A DNA stretch of 64,000 nucleotides from Geodermatophilus africanus (lineage in GTDB: Bacteria; Actinomycetota; Actinomycetes; Mycobacteriales; Geodermatophilaceae). Of the stretch, positions 1 through 9,084 are shown piece by piece. The notes under the pieces are model-generated. The model was not told the DNA's origin and did no database searches. It worked only from the letters and a program-made list of their open reading frames with translations. The stretch lies in assembly GCF_900107105.1 (NCBI RefSeq), contig NZ_FNOT01000004.1:62001-126000 (forward strand), read 5' to 3'. Position 1 is the first letter of the stretch, and each line of letters opens with the position of its first letter. Made by a program: the position numbers and the translations under genes.

Positions 1-135
1 CCGGGGGAAGACGGCCGCGTCGGCGAGGACGACGTCGTGACCGGCCCGCGCGGCCCAGGCGGCGGCCGCCGCACCCGCCGGACCGGCTCCCACCACGAGG
101 ACGTCGGTGTCGGTAGGGACGGCGCTGGCTGGCAC
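1..135 (-). CDS. FAD-dependent oxidoreductase, geranylgeranyl reductase-like (N-terminal fragment)
   Basis: Only the N-terminal ~45 residues lie in the window; the gene runs off the left edge. The translation contains the dinucleotide-binding motif VLVVGAGPAGAAAA followed by a basic/charged strand end, which is the Rossmann beta-alpha-beta unit that binds the ADP part of FAD. Its spacing and the closing residues (VVLADAAVFPR) resemble the geranylgeranyl reductase / menaquinone-reducing flavoprotein family, which in actinobacteria reduces isoprenoid side chains. The start is taken as the GTG at 135 with a GGGA-type site upstream; there is no in-frame ATG. The subfamily is a guess from a short stretch; an FAD-binding fold is well supported. 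Confidence 0.6.
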   Translation of the reverse strand, partial: MPASAVPTDTDVLVVGAGPAGAAAAAWAARAGHDVVLADAAVFPR

Positions 136-153
136 GACATCGAGTGTCCCAGT

Positions 154-217
154 GCCAGGACCCCCCTGCCCCCGCCACTCGCGAGCTCGTGGCGGGCCCC
201 TGCGAGGGGCCGGCGCC
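154..217 (+). repeat. Family A stem-loop repeat (isolated copy)
   Basis: This copy has the family A order on the plus strand: AGGACCC, a C-rich run, a central GCGAGCTCG palindrome, then GGGCCCCTGCGAGGGG. It does not follow a visible plus-strand gene. The stretch between it and the next copy (about 218-340) contains no gene I can support. Confidence 0.6.
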
Positions 218-344
218 AGACCTCCTCCGGCCGGGGGTCGGTCACCGGCGCGGACAGCGACCCGCAGGCGGCCTGGAGCAGCTCGGTCGGCGAGGGCTCC
301 CCGGGCAGCCTGACGGAGGCGGCCCGTCTGCCGGGTCCCGCTGG

Positions 345-421
345 CCCCGTCCAGAGGCTCGCCGCGAGCTCGCGAGCGGTGAGGGGGACGGGGTCCTTAA
401 CGAGGGATGGGGGCAGGAGGG
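345..421 (-). repeat. Family A post-stop stem-loop repeat
   Basis: On the minus strand the sequence begins directly after the stop codon of the hypothetical gene that ends at 422. It has a degenerate AGGACCCC-like arm, a CGCGAGCTCGC core and a closing GGACGGGGCC arm. Long G+C-rich hairpins at this position could act as transcription terminators or mRNA 3'-end stabilisers. Confidence 0.55.
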
Positions 422-1042
422 TCAGTCGACCTGCGGGCCGCGGGCCCGGACCTCCTCGACCGAGGCCATGGCGGCGCGCAGCTCGCCGAGCCACTCGTCG
501 GCGTGCTGGGCGACCAGCCGGACCGCCCAGGCCAGCGCCTCGGACCGGGACCGGGCGACCCCGGCGTCCACGAGCGTGTCGAGCACCAGCCGCTCGGGCT
601 GCCGCAGCCGGGTCATCACCGGCACCGAGAGGTTGGTGAACACCTCCCGGACGTCGCCGCAGGCCGCGCCCCAGGCGACCGACCGGCCGTAGCGGGCCTG
701 CGCGGCGTCGGCGACGGCCATGCGCTGCTCGCGGGTCTCCTCGCGGAAGCGGGCGATCCGGCCGGCCCGCGCGGCCGCGGCGTCCCCCTCGCCTACCTCG
801 GGTTCGGCGAGGGTGCCGACGACGGTGATCTCGTCGCGGTCGACGGTCAGCTCGACCGGCCCGGTGAACCAGTCGTCGGGCAGCCGCCCGGCGAACCAGC
901 CGGCGACCTCGCCGCGCTCGACGGGTGGCGGGGCGTCCGGGCCCCGGCCGCGGCCGCCGGGGCCGCGACCGCGCGGGCCGCGGAACCCGCCGCGCATGCC
1001 CGCGAAGGGGTTGTCGGAGAAACGGTGGTGGTGTCCGTGCAC
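422..1042 (-). CDS. Conserved hypothetical protein
   Basis: I do not recognise a named family. The N-terminus is a Gly/Arg/Pro-rich low-complexity stretch (GPRGRGPGGRGRGP). The middle contains an acidic segment with PDDWFTGPVELTVDRDEI. The C-terminal ~70 residues are predicted helical (DTLVDAGVARSRSEALAWAV), reminiscent of the short helix-loop segment seen in ribbon-helix-helix-like actinobacterial proteins, but this is not diagnostic. I place the start at GTG 1042 because GGGAGG lies five bases upstream; an ATG at 1072 would add ten residues. It is the last gene of the apparent psiE-yyaL-orf operon, 56 bases after the yyaL stop. Function unknown; a cytoplasmic soluble protein is likely because no membrane segment is visible. 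Confidence 0.75.
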   Translation of the reverse strand: MHGHHHRFSDNPFAGMRGGFRGPRGRGPGGRGRGPDAPPPVERGEVAGWFAGRLPDDWFTGPVELTVDRDEITVVGTLAEPEVGEGDAAAARAGRIARFREETREQRMAVADAAQARYGRSVAWGAACGDVREVFTNLSVPVMTRLRQPERLVLDTLVDAGVARSRSEALAWAVRLVAQHADEWLGELRAAMASVEEVRARGPQVD

Positions 1043-1098
1043 GACGGCCTCCCATGTCGGGTGATTACACACTTACACGGTAAGCCGTCACGTCGCGC

Positions 1099-3096
1099 TC
1101 AGGAAGGGGCCATCGCTGCGCCCAGAGCGGACACGTCGGTCACCGGCGCGGCGCAGACGAAGCCGCGGCACACGTACGCGGCCGCCTGCCCGGCCACCGT
1201 GGGCCGGCCGGCCAGCAGCGGGACGCCGGACGCGTCCGGCTCGCCGACCACAACCACCGCACCCGGGCTGGTCGAGGCACGGGCGGCGGTCGCCAAGGCG
1301 TCGCGCTCGGGCCCGGCCGGCCCGCTCACGGCGACCTCGAGCGGACCGGCCAGCAGCGCCTCGCCCACCGCGAGCGCCCACCCGACCGCGCGCGGCGCCC
1401 GCTCCGCCAGTCGCGCCAGCTGCCCCACGGCCGCCTCGCCCAGCTCCCGGTGTCGCGGCGCGCCGGCGAGGGCGGCGTACGAGACGGCGGCTCCCGCGAC
1501 GGCGGCGATGCCGGACGGCGCCGGGCCGTCGGCCGGGTCGAACGGCCGGTGCACGAGCGCCTCGGCGTCGGCGGCGGTGTCGTGCCATCCGTCGGCGTCC
1601 ACGAACTGTTCGGCGACGACGTCCAGCAGGTCGCCGGCCAGGTCCAGCCAGCGGCCCTCGCCGGTGGCCTGGTGCAGCGCGAGCAGCCCCTCGGCGAGGT
1701 CGCCGTGGTCCTCGAGCACCCCGGCCGGGGCCCCGGTGACGCCGTCCCGCGAGGCGCGGCGCAGCCGCCCGCCGACCCAGTGGACGTCGGCGAGCAGCTC
1801 GGCCGCCCGGCGGGCGGCCGCGACCGAGGACGGCGCCCCCGTCAGGACGCCGTGCTCGGCCAGCGCGGCGATCGCCAGCCCGTTCCAGGCGGTCACGACC
1901 TTGTCGTCGCGCGCCGGTTGCGGCCGCCGTGCCCGCGCCGCCAGGAGCCGCGCCCGCGCCGAGGCCAGCCGCTCCTCGTCGTCGGGGTCGCGCAGCAGCT
2001 GCAGCGTGGAGGCGCCGTGCTCGAAGGTGCCGGCGTCGGTCACCTCGAACACCGCGGCGGCCCACCGGCCGTCGTCCTCGCCGAGCACCTCGACCAGCTG
2101 CTCCGGCGTCCAGACGTAGGTGAGCCCCTCGACCCCCTCGGTGTCGGCGTCCAGCGCGGAGGCGAAGCCACCCTCGCGCGTGCCGAGGTCGCGAACCAGG
2201 AAGGCGGCCGTGGCGTCGGCGACCCGGCGGGCCCACGCCTCCCCGGTCGTCCGCCACAGGTGCAGGTACACGCGCAGCAGCAGGGCGTTGTCGTACAGCA
2301 TCTTCTCGAAGTGCGGCACGACCCACCGCGCGTCGACGGAGTAGCGGGCGAACCCGCCGGCCAGCTGGTCGTGGATGCCGCCGCGGGCCATCGCCTCGAG
2401 CGTCCGGCGTGCCGTGCGCAGCGCCCGGTCGTCCCCGGTGCGGGCGGCGTGCCGCAGCAGGAACTCCAGCAGCATGGACGGCGGGAACTTCGGGGCGCCG
2501 CCGAAGCCGCCCCAGCGCTCGTCATAGTCCGCGGCCACCGCGGCGACGGCGCGGTCGAGCACCTCGGGCGTCAGCGGGGAAGGGGCGCCCAGATCCAGCC
2601 GGGCGGAGATCCCCTCGGCGATGCGCGAGCCGGCCGCCTCCAGGTCCTCGCGCCGCGTCCGCCAGGCGTCGGTGACCGCGGTGAGCAGCTGCCGGAACGA
2701 CGGCATGCCGTGCGCCGGGCGGGGCGGGAAGTAGGTGCCGCAGTAGAACGGCCGGCCGTCGGGCGTGGTGAAGACCGTCATCGGCCAGCCGCCCTGACCG
2801 GTCAGCGCCTGGGTGGCGGCCATGTAGACGCTGTCGACGTCCGGCCGCTCCTCGCGGTCGACCTTCACGCACACGAAGCCGGCGTTCATCTGCGCCGCCG
2901 TCACCTCGTCCTCGAAGGACTCGTGCGCCATGACATGGCACCAGTGGCAGGCCGCGTAGCCGACGCTGAGCAGCACGGGCACGTCCCGGCGGCGCGCCTC
3001 GGCGAAGGCCTCCTCGCCCCACTCCCACCAGTCGACCGGGTTGCCGGCGTGCTGCAGCAGGTAGGGGCTGGTCGCCGTCGCGAGTCGGTTGGGCAC
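1099..3096 (-). CDS. Thioredoxin-domain protein of the YyaL/SPATA20 (DUF255) family
   Basis: The 665-residue length is normal for this family. The N-terminus carries the hallmark [19 protein letters not shown], then a thioredoxin-like motif CHWCHVM with the Cys pair at residues 50 and 53, and the conserved segments [26 protein letters not shown] and TYFPP. The remaining ~500 residues form the (alpha/alpha)6 barrel-like region related to N-acylglucosamine 2-epimerases. The biochemical role of the family is not firmly established; redox or sugar-related activity is inferred only from the two folds. The ATG at 3096 is used; it begins 9 bases after the psiE stop, so the two are probably co-transcribed. 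Confidence 0.92.
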   Translation of the reverse strand: MPNRLATATSPYLLQHAGNPVDWWEWGEEAFAEARRRDVPVLLSVGYAACHWCHVMAHESFEDEVTAAQMNAGFVCVKVDREERPDVDSVYMAATQALTGQGGWPMTVFTTPDGRPFYCGTYFPPRPAHGMPSFRQLLTAVTDAWRTRREDLEAAGSRIAEGISARLDLGAPSPLTPEVLDRAVAAVAADYDERWGGFGGAPKFPPSMLLEFLLRHAARTGDDRALRTARRTLEAMARGGIHDQLAGGFARYSVDARWVVPHFEKMLYDNALLLRVYLHLWRTTGEAWARRVADATAAFLVRDLGTREGGFASALDADTEGVEGLTYVWTPEQLVEVLGEDDGRWAAAVFEVTDAGTFEHGASTLQLLRDPDDEERLASARARLLAARARRPQPARDDKVVTAWNGLAIAALAEHGVLTGAPSSVAAARRAAELLADVHWVGGRLRRASRDGVTGAPAGVLEDHGDLAEGLLALHQATGEGRWLDLAGDLLDVVAEQFVDADGWHDTAADAEALVHRPFDPADGPAPSGIAAVAGAAVSYAALAGAPRHRELGEAAVGQLARLAERAPRAVGWALAVGEALLAGPLEVAVSGPAGPERDALATAARASTSPGAVVVVGEPDASGVPLLAGRPTVAGQAAAYVCRGFVCAAPVTDVSALGAAMAPS

Positions 3097-3105
3097 GCCA
3101 GGGAG

Positions 3106-3651
3106 TTACCCCCGCGCCTCCGCGGCACGCCCGGGAGCCACCCCCTGCTCGCCGCCCTCGCCCTCGTCCGGCTCCCGCTCCTTGCGGCGCAGCAGCCACG
3201 AGGTGGCGCCGAGCAGCAGCACGAGCACGCCGAGGACGGCGATCTCGGTCATCCGGTCGCGGAACCCCGCGCCCTCCCCGACGACCCCCGCCGCCTCGAC
3301 CGACAGGACGACGATCTCCTTGATCGAGGCGATCACCCCGATGACCAGGAACGGTTCGGCGACCAGCTCACGCTTCTCGACCGTCGTCCGGACGGCGAAC
3401 AGCAGCTCCACGACGATGAACACGAGCAGCAGGACGTCGAGCAGCTCGAGCATCGGCGCCTGCGACAGGTCACCGGTCAGCGACCACGCCGTCCGCCCGG
3501 CTAGCACCAGGAGCGCCAGCGCGGCCAGGACGAGCAGCAGCGCGATGCCGGCGTAGACGACGTTCTCGAGGACCTCGAGCACCCGGGTGCCGACGCGCCC
3601 GAAGCCCGGTGGGGGAAAGCGCTGCTCGGGGTCGTGCCGTCGCTGGGCCAT
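3106..3651 (-). CDS. PsiE-type phosphate-starvation-inducible membrane protein
   Basis: The 181-residue protein has four hydrophobic segments at roughly residues 30-52, 67-85, 100-122 and 137-157, with the loop motif AVRTTVEKRELVAEPFLVIGVIASIKEIVVLS typical of PsiE family proteins. The C-terminus is a charged cytoplasmic tail rich in Glu and Arg. In E. coli psiE responds to phosphate limitation, but its molecular activity is unknown, and no Pho box is obvious to me here. It is the first gene of an operon with yyaL, separated by 9 bases. The start at ATG 3651 is preceded by a G+A-rich stretch. Family assignment is fairly strong; regulation is not shown by the sequence. Confidence 0.82.
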   Translation of the reverse strand: MAQRRHDPEQRFPPPGFGRVGTRVLEVLENVVYAGIALLLVLAALALLVLAGRTAWSLTGDLSQAPMLELLDVLLLVFIVVELLFAVRTTVEKRELVAEPFLVIGVIASIKEIVVLSVEAAGVVGEGAGFRDRMTEIAVLGVLVLLLGATSWLLRRKEREPDEGEGGEQGVAPGRAAEARG

Positions 3652-3889
3652 CCGCGCATCCTCGTCCCGTCGGTCGGCGTGTGGCCACTGCGCGTGGACG
3701 CCACCTCACCCGGACGGGTCCATAGCACGAGCTGCCGGGACCGCCGAGGACGCACACCCGCCCCGTTCGTCAGCTGTTGCTGGCGAACCAATAGCAGGTT
3801 CGTCGAGTCGACATGTCGACGCCCATGGTGCGGGCGGTCGCGTCCGGCAGATCCTGCCGTCGACACCGACACCCTCCAGGAGGCCCGCC

Positions 3890-4450
3890 ATGAACCGATC
3901 CCGGTTCCTCACCCTCGCCGTCTCCGCCCTCGCCGCGCTCGGGGTGGCCGCACCCGCCTCGGCGAGTGCGGCTCCCTACTGCGGCATCACCTGGGGCTCC
4001 CAGCCGGAGGTGGCCGGCCGCGCCGACCCCGGGGACGACCTGGTCCAGGACGTCCGCGCCGGACGGCACGAGTGCTTCGACCGGATCGTCGTCGACGTCG
4101 CGGAGGTGTCCGGCTTCGACTCCTGGTCGGTCCGGTACGTGACCTCGGTGCGCGAGGACGGCAGCGGGACGGTGGTGCCGCTGCGCGGCGGCGCCGACCT
4201 GCAGGTCACCCTCGGTGCGGTCGCCCACGACGACCGGGGCCACCCGACCTACACCCCGGCGGACCGGCGCGAGGTCGTCGACGTGGGTGGCTACCGCACG
4301 CTGCGGCAGGTGGCGTGGCTCGGCTCGTTCGAGGGCCACACGGGCCTCGGCATCGGCACCCGCGCCCGGCTGCCGTTCCGCGCGTTCGTCCTCGAGGGCT
4401 CGTCCGCCGGCGTCGACCGGCTGGTCATCGACGTCGCCCACCGCTGGTAG
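3890..4450 (+). CDS. Secreted AMIN-like domain protein
   Basis: The ATG at 3890 follows a good AGGAGG site (about 3878-3883). The first ~28 residues are a classical Sec signal peptide: NRSR, a hydrophobic stretch and an AxA cleavage region ending ASASAAP. The mature ~160-residue protein has the pattern of actinobacterial AMIN-like proteins: an early Cys, HECFDRIVVDVA, a WSVRYV strand and the closing FRAFVLEGSSAGVDRLVIDVAH. AMIN-type folds usually bind cell-wall polymers, so an envelope role is plausible but unproven. Two Cys residues (AAPYCGI and HECFD) could form a disulphide. It stands alone between a psiE operon and a convergent membrane-protein gene. Confidence 0.82.
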   Translation: MNRSRFLTLAVSALAALGVAAPASASAAPYCGITWGSQPEVAGRADPGDDLVQDVRAGRHECFDRIVVDVAEVSGFDSWSVRYVTSVREDGSGTVVPLRGGADLQVTLGAVAHDDRGHPTYTPADRREVVDVGGYRTLRQVAWLGSFEGHTGLGIGTRARLPFRAFVLEGSSAGVDRLVIDVAHRW

Positions 4451-4474
4451 CGGCGACCGGCGACGGCCGGCCGG

Positions 4475-4801
4475 TCAGCCCTGCGTGGCGTCCGGCCGGC
4501 CGTCGTCCCGGCGTGGGCCCTCGATCGCCCGGGGAGCCTGCCGCAGCGTGTCGAGCAGGTCCTGCCCCGGCGCAGGTGCCGGGTCGACCAGCTCGGCCGG
4601 GGTGTCCGGGACGACGACCCGGGGGCCGTCGTCCTCGGGGGCGAAATTGCGCGGCACCCGCTTGAGGTGGGTGGTCATCGACTTGACCAGCAGCAGGATG
4701 GCGATGAAGAGCAGCACGGTGAGCAGCGCGCCGATCGGGCCGGACTTGCCGACGTCCTCGGGGAGCTGCTGCTCAGCCGCCAGGAGCAGGGACCGGGTCA
4801 T
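4475..4801 (-). CDS. Small membrane protein linked to mca
   Basis: This 108-residue protein begins at ATG 4801, overlapping the mca stop as ATGA, which implies translational coupling. It has one clear transmembrane segment (about residues 22-42, [20 protein letters not shown]) followed by a short basic stretch and an acidic, proline-rich cytoplasmic tail. I recognise no domain. The same arrangement (mca followed by a short single-pass protein) is familiar in actinobacteria, where the partner is annotated only as hypothetical. Any role in mycothiol conjugate detoxification or export is an inference from coupling alone. Confidence 0.82.
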   Translation of the reverse strand: MTRSLLLAAEQQLPEDVGKSGPIGALLTVLLFIAILLLVKSMTTHLKRVPRNFAPEDDGPRVVVPDTPAELVDPAPAPGQDLLDTLRQAPRAIEGPRRDDGRPDATQG

Positions 4802-5685
4802 CGCACAGCCACCTCGCTGCGCACGCCGGTGAACAGGTCGTCCTCGGGTGCCGGCGAGTCGACCACCGACCGGGCCAGCTCGTAGTCCTCGGTGGGCCAG
4901 ACCCGCTGCTGGACCTCCAGCGGGCAGGCGAACCAGCGGCCGTCCGGGTCGATCTGGGTGGCGTGCGCGATGAGTGCGGCGTCCCGGACGGCGAAGTACT
5001 CGGCGCAGGGCACCTTGGTGGTCACCCGGTGTGACATGTCGTGCTCGGGGTCCCAGTTCTCCAGCCACTCGGCGTAGGGCGACTCGTGGCCCGAGGCGAG
5101 GATCGCCTCGTGCAGCGCCCGCGTCCGGGGCAGCGTGAAGCCCATGTGGTAGTAGAGCTTGAGCGGCTGCCACGGCTCCCCGAGCCCGGGGTAGCGGTCG
5201 GGGTCGCCGGCGGCGTCGAAGGCGTGCACCGAGACCTCGTGGGTCTTGATGTGGTCCGGGTGCGGGTAGCCGCCGCGCTCGTCGTAGGTCGTGATGACGT
5301 GCGGCTTGAACCGGCGGATCAGCTCGACCAGCGGCGCGGCTGCCTCCTCGGTGGGCACCAGCGCGAAGCAGCCCTCGGGCAGCGGCGGCAGCGGGTCGCC
5401 CTCGGGCAGGCCGGAGTCCACGAAGCCGAGGAACTCCTGCTCGACGCCGAGAATCTCGCGCGCCCGGTCCATCTCGTCGCGGCGGATCTCGGGCAGGCGC
5501 TCCCAGACGTCGGGCCGGTCCAGCGCCGGGTTGAGCACCGAACCGCGCTCACCCCCGGTGCAGGTCGCCACCATGACGCGGACGCCCTCCGCCACGTACT
5601 TGGCCATGGTCGCGGCGCCCTTGCTCGACTCGTCGTCGGGGTGGGCGTGCACGGCGAGCAGGCGCAACGGGTCCGCTTCGGTCAC
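4798..5685 (-). CDS. mca: Mycothiol S-conjugate amidase Mca
   Basis: Mca hydrolyses the amide bond of mycothiol S-conjugates, releasing a mercapturic acid for export and GlcN-Ins for recycling. The protein shows the metal-binding HPDDES motif at residues 15-20, TCTGGERGS, the catalytic-region segment [13 protein letters not shown] with the second zinc-ligand His, and a C-terminus typical of Mca rather than MshB ([19 protein letters not shown]). The 295-residue length fits. The start is uncertain between GTG 5685 and GTG 5700, which differ by five residues; 5685 aligns best with the family. It is divergent from greA and overlaps the downstream small membrane protein by four bases. Mycothiol is actinobacteria-specific. 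Confidence 0.95.
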   Translation of the reverse strand: MTEADPLRLLAVHAHPDDESSKGAATMAKYVAEGVRVMVATCTGGERGSVLNPALDRPDVWERLPEIRRDEMDRAREILGVEQEFLGFVDSGLPEGDPLPPLPEGCFALVPTEEAAAPLVELIRRFKPHVITTYDERGGYPHPDHIKTHEVSVHAFDAAGDPDRYPGLGEPWQPLKLYYHMGFTLPRTRALHEAILASGHESPYAEWLENWDPEHDMSHRVTTKVPCAEYFAVRDAALIAHATQIDPDGRWFACPLEVQQRVWPTEDYELARSVVDSPAPEDDLFTGVRSEVAVR

Positions 5686-5850
5686 CGGCCCATCATCCAC
5701 CGCCCGTACGACGTCCCGCCGCCGCCAGGGCCCCGATCGGGTGTTCGTGGCGCGCGTCACGGTTCGATACGCTGGCGTTCCGCTTCCCCGCGGCAGGGAC
5801 GAGCGGAACACCGTCCCGGTCGGCGGTGTTACGTTGACCGTTCTGAACGC

Positions 5851-5876
5851 GGCCGCTCCCCGGACGGGGAGCGGCC
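5851..5876 (+). promoter_or_regulatory. Perfect hairpin in the greA leader
   Basis: The arms GGCCGCTCCCC and GGGGAGCGGCC (5851-5861 and 5866-5876) pair perfectly over 11 bp with a GGAC tetraloop, ending 23 bases before the greA start. It may be a leader attenuator or an mRNA 5'-end stabiliser. No U-run follows. Confidence 0.55.
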
Positions 5877-5899
5877 ACCGACATTTCAGGAGCACTGTC

Positions 5900-6403
5900 G
5901 TGTCCACCAGCACTGACGAGCAGAACCAGGGCGTCTGGCTGACCCAGGAGGCCCACGACCGGCTGAGGGCCGAGCTCGACCAGCTGGTGGCGGGCCGTCC
6001 GGCCATGGCCGCCGAGATCAACGCTCGTCGCGAGGAGGGCGACCTCCGCGAGAACGGCGGCTACCACGCCGCCAAGGACGAGCAGGGCAAGCAGGAGGCC
6101 CGCATCCGCCAGCTCGAGGACCTGCTGCGCAGGGCCCGCGTCGGCAACGCGCCCACGACGGCGACGCACGCCGCCACCGGCACCGTGATCACCATCCGCT
6201 TCCAGGGCGATGACGAGACCGAGAAGTTCCTTCTCGGCTCGCGCGAGATCGTCGGGACGACGGGACTGCAGGTCTACTCCCCCGAGTCGGCGCTCGGCTC
6301 GGCCATCCTCGGCGCGAAGCCGGGGACGACGGTGACCTACCAGGCGCCCAACGGCCGCGACATCACCGTCGACGTCGTCGCCGTCGAGCCCTTCGTCCCC
6401 TGA
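5900..6403 (+). CDS. greA: Transcription elongation factor GreA
   Basis: GreA binds the RNA polymerase secondary channel and stimulates cleavage of backtracked RNA. The 167-residue protein has the N-terminal antiparallel coiled coil (about residues 10-85) with the signature [19 protein letters not shown] containing the acidic tip residues, and a C-terminal FKBP-like globular domain (TGTVITIRF to the end). The start GTG at 5900 has AGGA about eight bases upstream. A perfect 11-bp hairpin sits in the leader. The gene is divergent from mca and followed 13 bases later by an RNHCP-domain gene, suggesting co-transcription. Confidence 0.96.
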   Translation: MSTSTDEQNQGVWLTQEAHDRLRAELDQLVAGRPAMAAEINARREEGDLRENGGYHAAKDEQGKQEARIRQLEDLLRRARVGNAPTTATHAATGTVITIRFQGDDETEKFLLGSREIVGTTGLQVYSPESALGSAILGAKPGTTVTYQAPNGRDITVDVVAVEPFVP

Positions 6404-6416
6404 CCGGGGCCCGGCC

Positions 6417-6743
6417 GTGAGCCCCGTGCGCTCCCGGCGGGCGGAGAACACCGGGTTCGCCTGCGTGCAGTGCGGATCGGCGGTGCCGGCCAACACCGAC
6501 GGGCACTACCGGAACCACTGCCCGGTGTGCCTGTGGTCGCTGCACGTCGACGACCTCCCCGGCGACCGGGCGAGCTCGTGCCGGGCGCCGATGGAACCGG
6601 TCGGCCTGGTGGAGAAGTCGGGCAAGGGCTGGCAGGTGGTCCACCGCTGCACGGCGTGCGGGCACCGCCAGCCCAACCGGCTGGTCCGCGAGGGCGAGGC
6701 CCCCGACGACCTCGACGTCGTCCTGTCCCTGCCCTGGTTATGA
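6417..6743 (+). CDS. RNHCP-domain zinc-ribbon protein
   Basis: The 108-residue protein contains two CxxC pairs (CVQCG near residue 16 and CTACG near residue 78) and the name-giving sequence YRNHCPVCLWSLHVD, which defines the RNHCP family. The four or more cysteines are expected to bind zinc. The family role is unknown; proximity to greA may suggest a nucleic acid connection, but that is conjecture. The GTG start at 6417 comes 13 bases after the greA stop. The last sense codon is a TTA leucine codon directly before the TGA, which is rare in this G+C-rich context. A strong hairpin follows the gene. Confidence 0.88.
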   Translation: MSPVRSRRAENTGFACVQCGSAVPANTDGHYRNHCPVCLWSLHVDDLPGDRASSCRAPMEPVGLVEKSGKGWQVVHRCTACGHRQPNRLVREGEAPDDLDVVLSLPWL

Positions 6744-6760
6744 ACCCGCCGCTGCCGCGC

Positions 6761-6819
6761 TGATCATCGGCGGGTGGCTGCCGCACTCGGCGTGTCGGGC
6801 AGCCACCCGCCGATGATCA
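6761..6819. terminator. Bidirectional hairpin between convergent genes
   Basis: A perfect 22-bp inverted repeat (arms 6761-6782 and 6798-6819) with a 15-base loop separates the RNHCP gene from the convergent M3 peptidase gene. The right arm ends exactly on the peptidase stop codon. There is no long U-run on either strand, so terminator function is an inference from position and stem strength. Confidence 0.75.
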
Positions 6820-8889
6820 CGGCGCAGCCGGCAGCAACCCGCGGCGGCGGAGCAGCGGCGTCGGGTCGGCGTCCCGGCCGCGGACGGCGCGGAAGGCCTC
6901 CATCGGGTCCACCGACCCGCCGACGGACAGCAGCCGTGAGCGGAAGACCTCCCCGTTCTCGCGCCGCAGGCCGCCGTTCTCCTTGAACCACTCCACGGTG
7001 TCGGCGTCGAGCACCTCCGACCAGATGTAGGAGTAGTAGCCGGCCGCGTAGCCCCCGGCGAAGACGTGCTGGAAGTACGTCGTCCGGTAGCGCGGCGGCA
7101 CCAGGGCGTAGGCGACGCCGGCCGCCTCGAGCGCGGTCCGCTCGAACTCCTGCGGGTCGCCGACCTCGGTCTCCGGCGTGATCCGGTGCCAGGCCTGATC
7201 GAGCAGCGTGGCCGCCAGGTACTCCAGCGTCGCGAAGCCCTCGCCCCACAGCTGGGCGGCCTCGATCGCCTCGACGACGCTGGCCGGCAGGGGCTCGCCG
7301 GTCTGGACGTGCCGGGCGTAGCCGGCCAGCACCTCGGGCCACAGTGCCCACATCTCGTTGACCTGGCTCGGGAACTCGACGAAGTCCCGGGGCACGCTCG
7401 TGCCGGAGAACCGCGGGTAGGTGACGGCGGAGCTCAGTCCGTGCAGCGTGTGCCCGAACTCGTGGAACAGCGTGTTGACCTCGTCGAGGGTGAGCAGGGT
7501 GGGCTGTCCGTCGGCGCCGCGGGTCACGTTGAGGTTGTTCACGACGACCGGCCGGGTGTCCAGCAGCCGTGACTGGGTGACGAACGAGCTCATCCAGGCC
7601 CCGCCGCGCTTGCCCTCGCGGGCGTGGAAGTCGCCGAGGTAGAGGCCGATCGTCCGGCCGTCCGCGTCGGTGACCTCCCAGACCCGGACGTCGGGGTGGT
7701 AGCCGGCGAGGTCCGGCCGCGGCGTGAACCGGTAGCCGTAGAGCCGCTCCGCGGCGGCGAAGACGCCGTCGACGAGCACGCGGTCCAGCTCGAACCAGGG
7801 CCGCAGCGCCGTGGTGTCGACCGAGTACCGCTCGGCGCGCACCCGCTCGCTGTAGAAGGCCCAGTCCCAGGGCGCGAGGTCGGTCACGCCGTCGCGGGCG
7901 GCCACCTCGGCGAGCGCGGCGGCCTCCGCCCGCGCATTCGCCAGCGACGGGCCCACCATCCGGCCGAGCATCGCGTCGACCGCCTCGGTGCTGCCCGCGG
8001 TCTGGTCGGCCAGGACCAGGTCGGCGTGAGTGGCGAAACCGAGCAGCCGGGCGCGCTCGGCGCGCACCCGGGCGATCCGGACGGCGACCGGCCCGTTGTC
8101 GTGCTCGCCGCCCGACGCCCGCCCCACCGAGGCCTCGTACACCCGGCGGCGCAGCTCGCGGTCGCGCAGCTTGGCCAGCACCGGCTGGCCGGTGGGCAGC
8201 AGCAGCGGGATGAGGTGGCCCTCGACCCCGCGGTCGGCGGCGGCGCGGGCTGCCGCCGCGACCTCCTCCGGCCCCAGCCCGTCGAGCTCGGCGGCGTCGC
8301 CCACCACGACGGCGGCGGCCTCGGTGGCCAGCTGCAGGTTCTGGCCGAACGTCGTCGACAGCTCCGACAGCTCGCGGTTGAGCTCGGTCAGCCGCGCCCG
8401 GCCGGACTCGTCGAGCCGCGCACCGGCGAGCACGAAGTCGAGGTGGTACCGCTCCACCAGCCGGACCGCCTCGGCGTCGAGACCGGTGTCGTGTCGCTGG
8501 GCGTGGACGGCGTCGATGCGGGCGAACAGCTCGGGGTCCAGCCGCAGCGCGTCGGCGTGCGCGGACTCCAGCGGGGCCAGCTCGCGCTCGATCTCACGCA
8601 GCCGGTCGGTCGCGACCGAGGAGGCGAGGTTGTGGAAGACCGCGCCGGCGCGGCGGTACAGCCGGCCCGACCGCTCCAGCGCGACGACGGTGTTCTGGAA
8701 CGAGGGTGGCTCGGGGCACCCGACGATGGCGGCGACCTCGGCGCGCTGCTCGGCCATCCCGGCCAGCACCGCCTCCCGGCAGTGCTCGAGGGTGACGTCG
8801 GCGAAGGGCGGCAGCTGCAGCGGCAGCGGGGAGGGCTCGAGCAGCGGGTTATCGGTGGACGGGAGGGCGGAGTCGGGCACGAGGTCCAT
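6817..8889 (-). CDS. M3 family metallopeptidase (peptidyl-dipeptidase/oligopeptidase)
   Basis: The 690-residue protein has the zinc-binding motif HEFGHTLHG at residues 476-484, with the downstream glutamate-containing segment (EFPSQVNEMWALWPEVL) that completes the M3 active site. The N-terminal helical half and the length match Dcp/oligopeptidase A enzymes, which degrade short peptides in the cytoplasm. No signal peptide is visible. The ATG at 8889 is used. The C-terminal stop lies in the arm of a 22-bp hairpin shared with the convergent RNHCP gene. Dcp versus OpdA specificity cannot be decided by eye. Confidence 0.93.
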   Translation of the reverse strand: MDLVPDSALPSTDNPLLEPSPLPLQLPPFADVTLEHCREAVLAGMAEQRAEVAAIVGCPEPPSFQNTVVALERSGRLYRRAGAVFHNLASSVATDRLREIERELAPLESAHADALRLDPELFARIDAVHAQRHDTGLDAEAVRLVERYHLDFVLAGARLDESGRARLTELNRELSELSTTFGQNLQLATEAAAVVVGDAAELDGLGPEEVAAAARAAADRGVEGHLIPLLLPTGQPVLAKLRDRELRRRVYEASVGRASGGEHDNGPVAVRIARVRAERARLLGFATHADLVLADQTAGSTEAVDAMLGRMVGPSLANARAEAAALAEVAARDGVTDLAPWDWAFYSERVRAERYSVDTTALRPWFELDRVLVDGVFAAAERLYGYRFTPRPDLAGYHPDVRVWEVTDADGRTIGLYLGDFHAREGKRGGAWMSSFVTQSRLLDTRPVVVNNLNVTRGADGQPTLLTLDEVNTLFHEFGHTLHGLSSAVTYPRFSGTSVPRDFVEFPSQVNEMWALWPEVLAGYARHVQTGEPLPASVVEAIEAAQLWGEGFATLEYLAATLLDQAWHRITPETEVGDPQEFERTALEAAGVAYALVPPRYRTTYFQHVFAGGYAAGYYSYIWSEVLDADTVEWFKENGGLRRENGEVFRSRLLSVGGSVDPMEAFRAVRGRDADPTPLLRRRGLLPAAP

Positions 8890-8926
8890 CCTGCGCGCGC
8901 GGACCGCTCGGCGCGCACGGGCGCCT

Positions 8927-9084
8927 GGGCAGCGGCTCAGCGCCGGTCGGGGACGGCTCCCGGCCGCGGTGCGGTCCGGTCGCGGGGCCCGGAGGGTCCC
9001 CGACCGGGACGCGGGCAGCGGCTCAGCGCCGGTCGGGGACGGCTCCCGGCCGCGGTGCGGTCCGGTAGGACCGCGATGTCATCG
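8927..9084 (-). repeat. Family C post-stop repeat, two copies
   Basis: A 54-bp sequence occurs twice without mismatch (8927-8980 and 9013-9066), spaced 86 bases apart. Between them lies the small palindrome GGGGCCCGGAGGGTCCCC. On the minus strand the array starts right after the stop codon of the ABC permease gene. The same family recurs near 54.2-54.4 kb and as four tandem copies at 62.3-62.8 kb. Confidence 0.85.

Noticed and set aside
136-421. A small gene between the first flavoprotein and the 422 hypothetical gene
   Set aside because: A minus-strand stretch (PTELLQAACGSLSAPVTDPR) looks partly coding but has no start or stop arrangement that makes a convincing gene, and both sides are repeat DNA.
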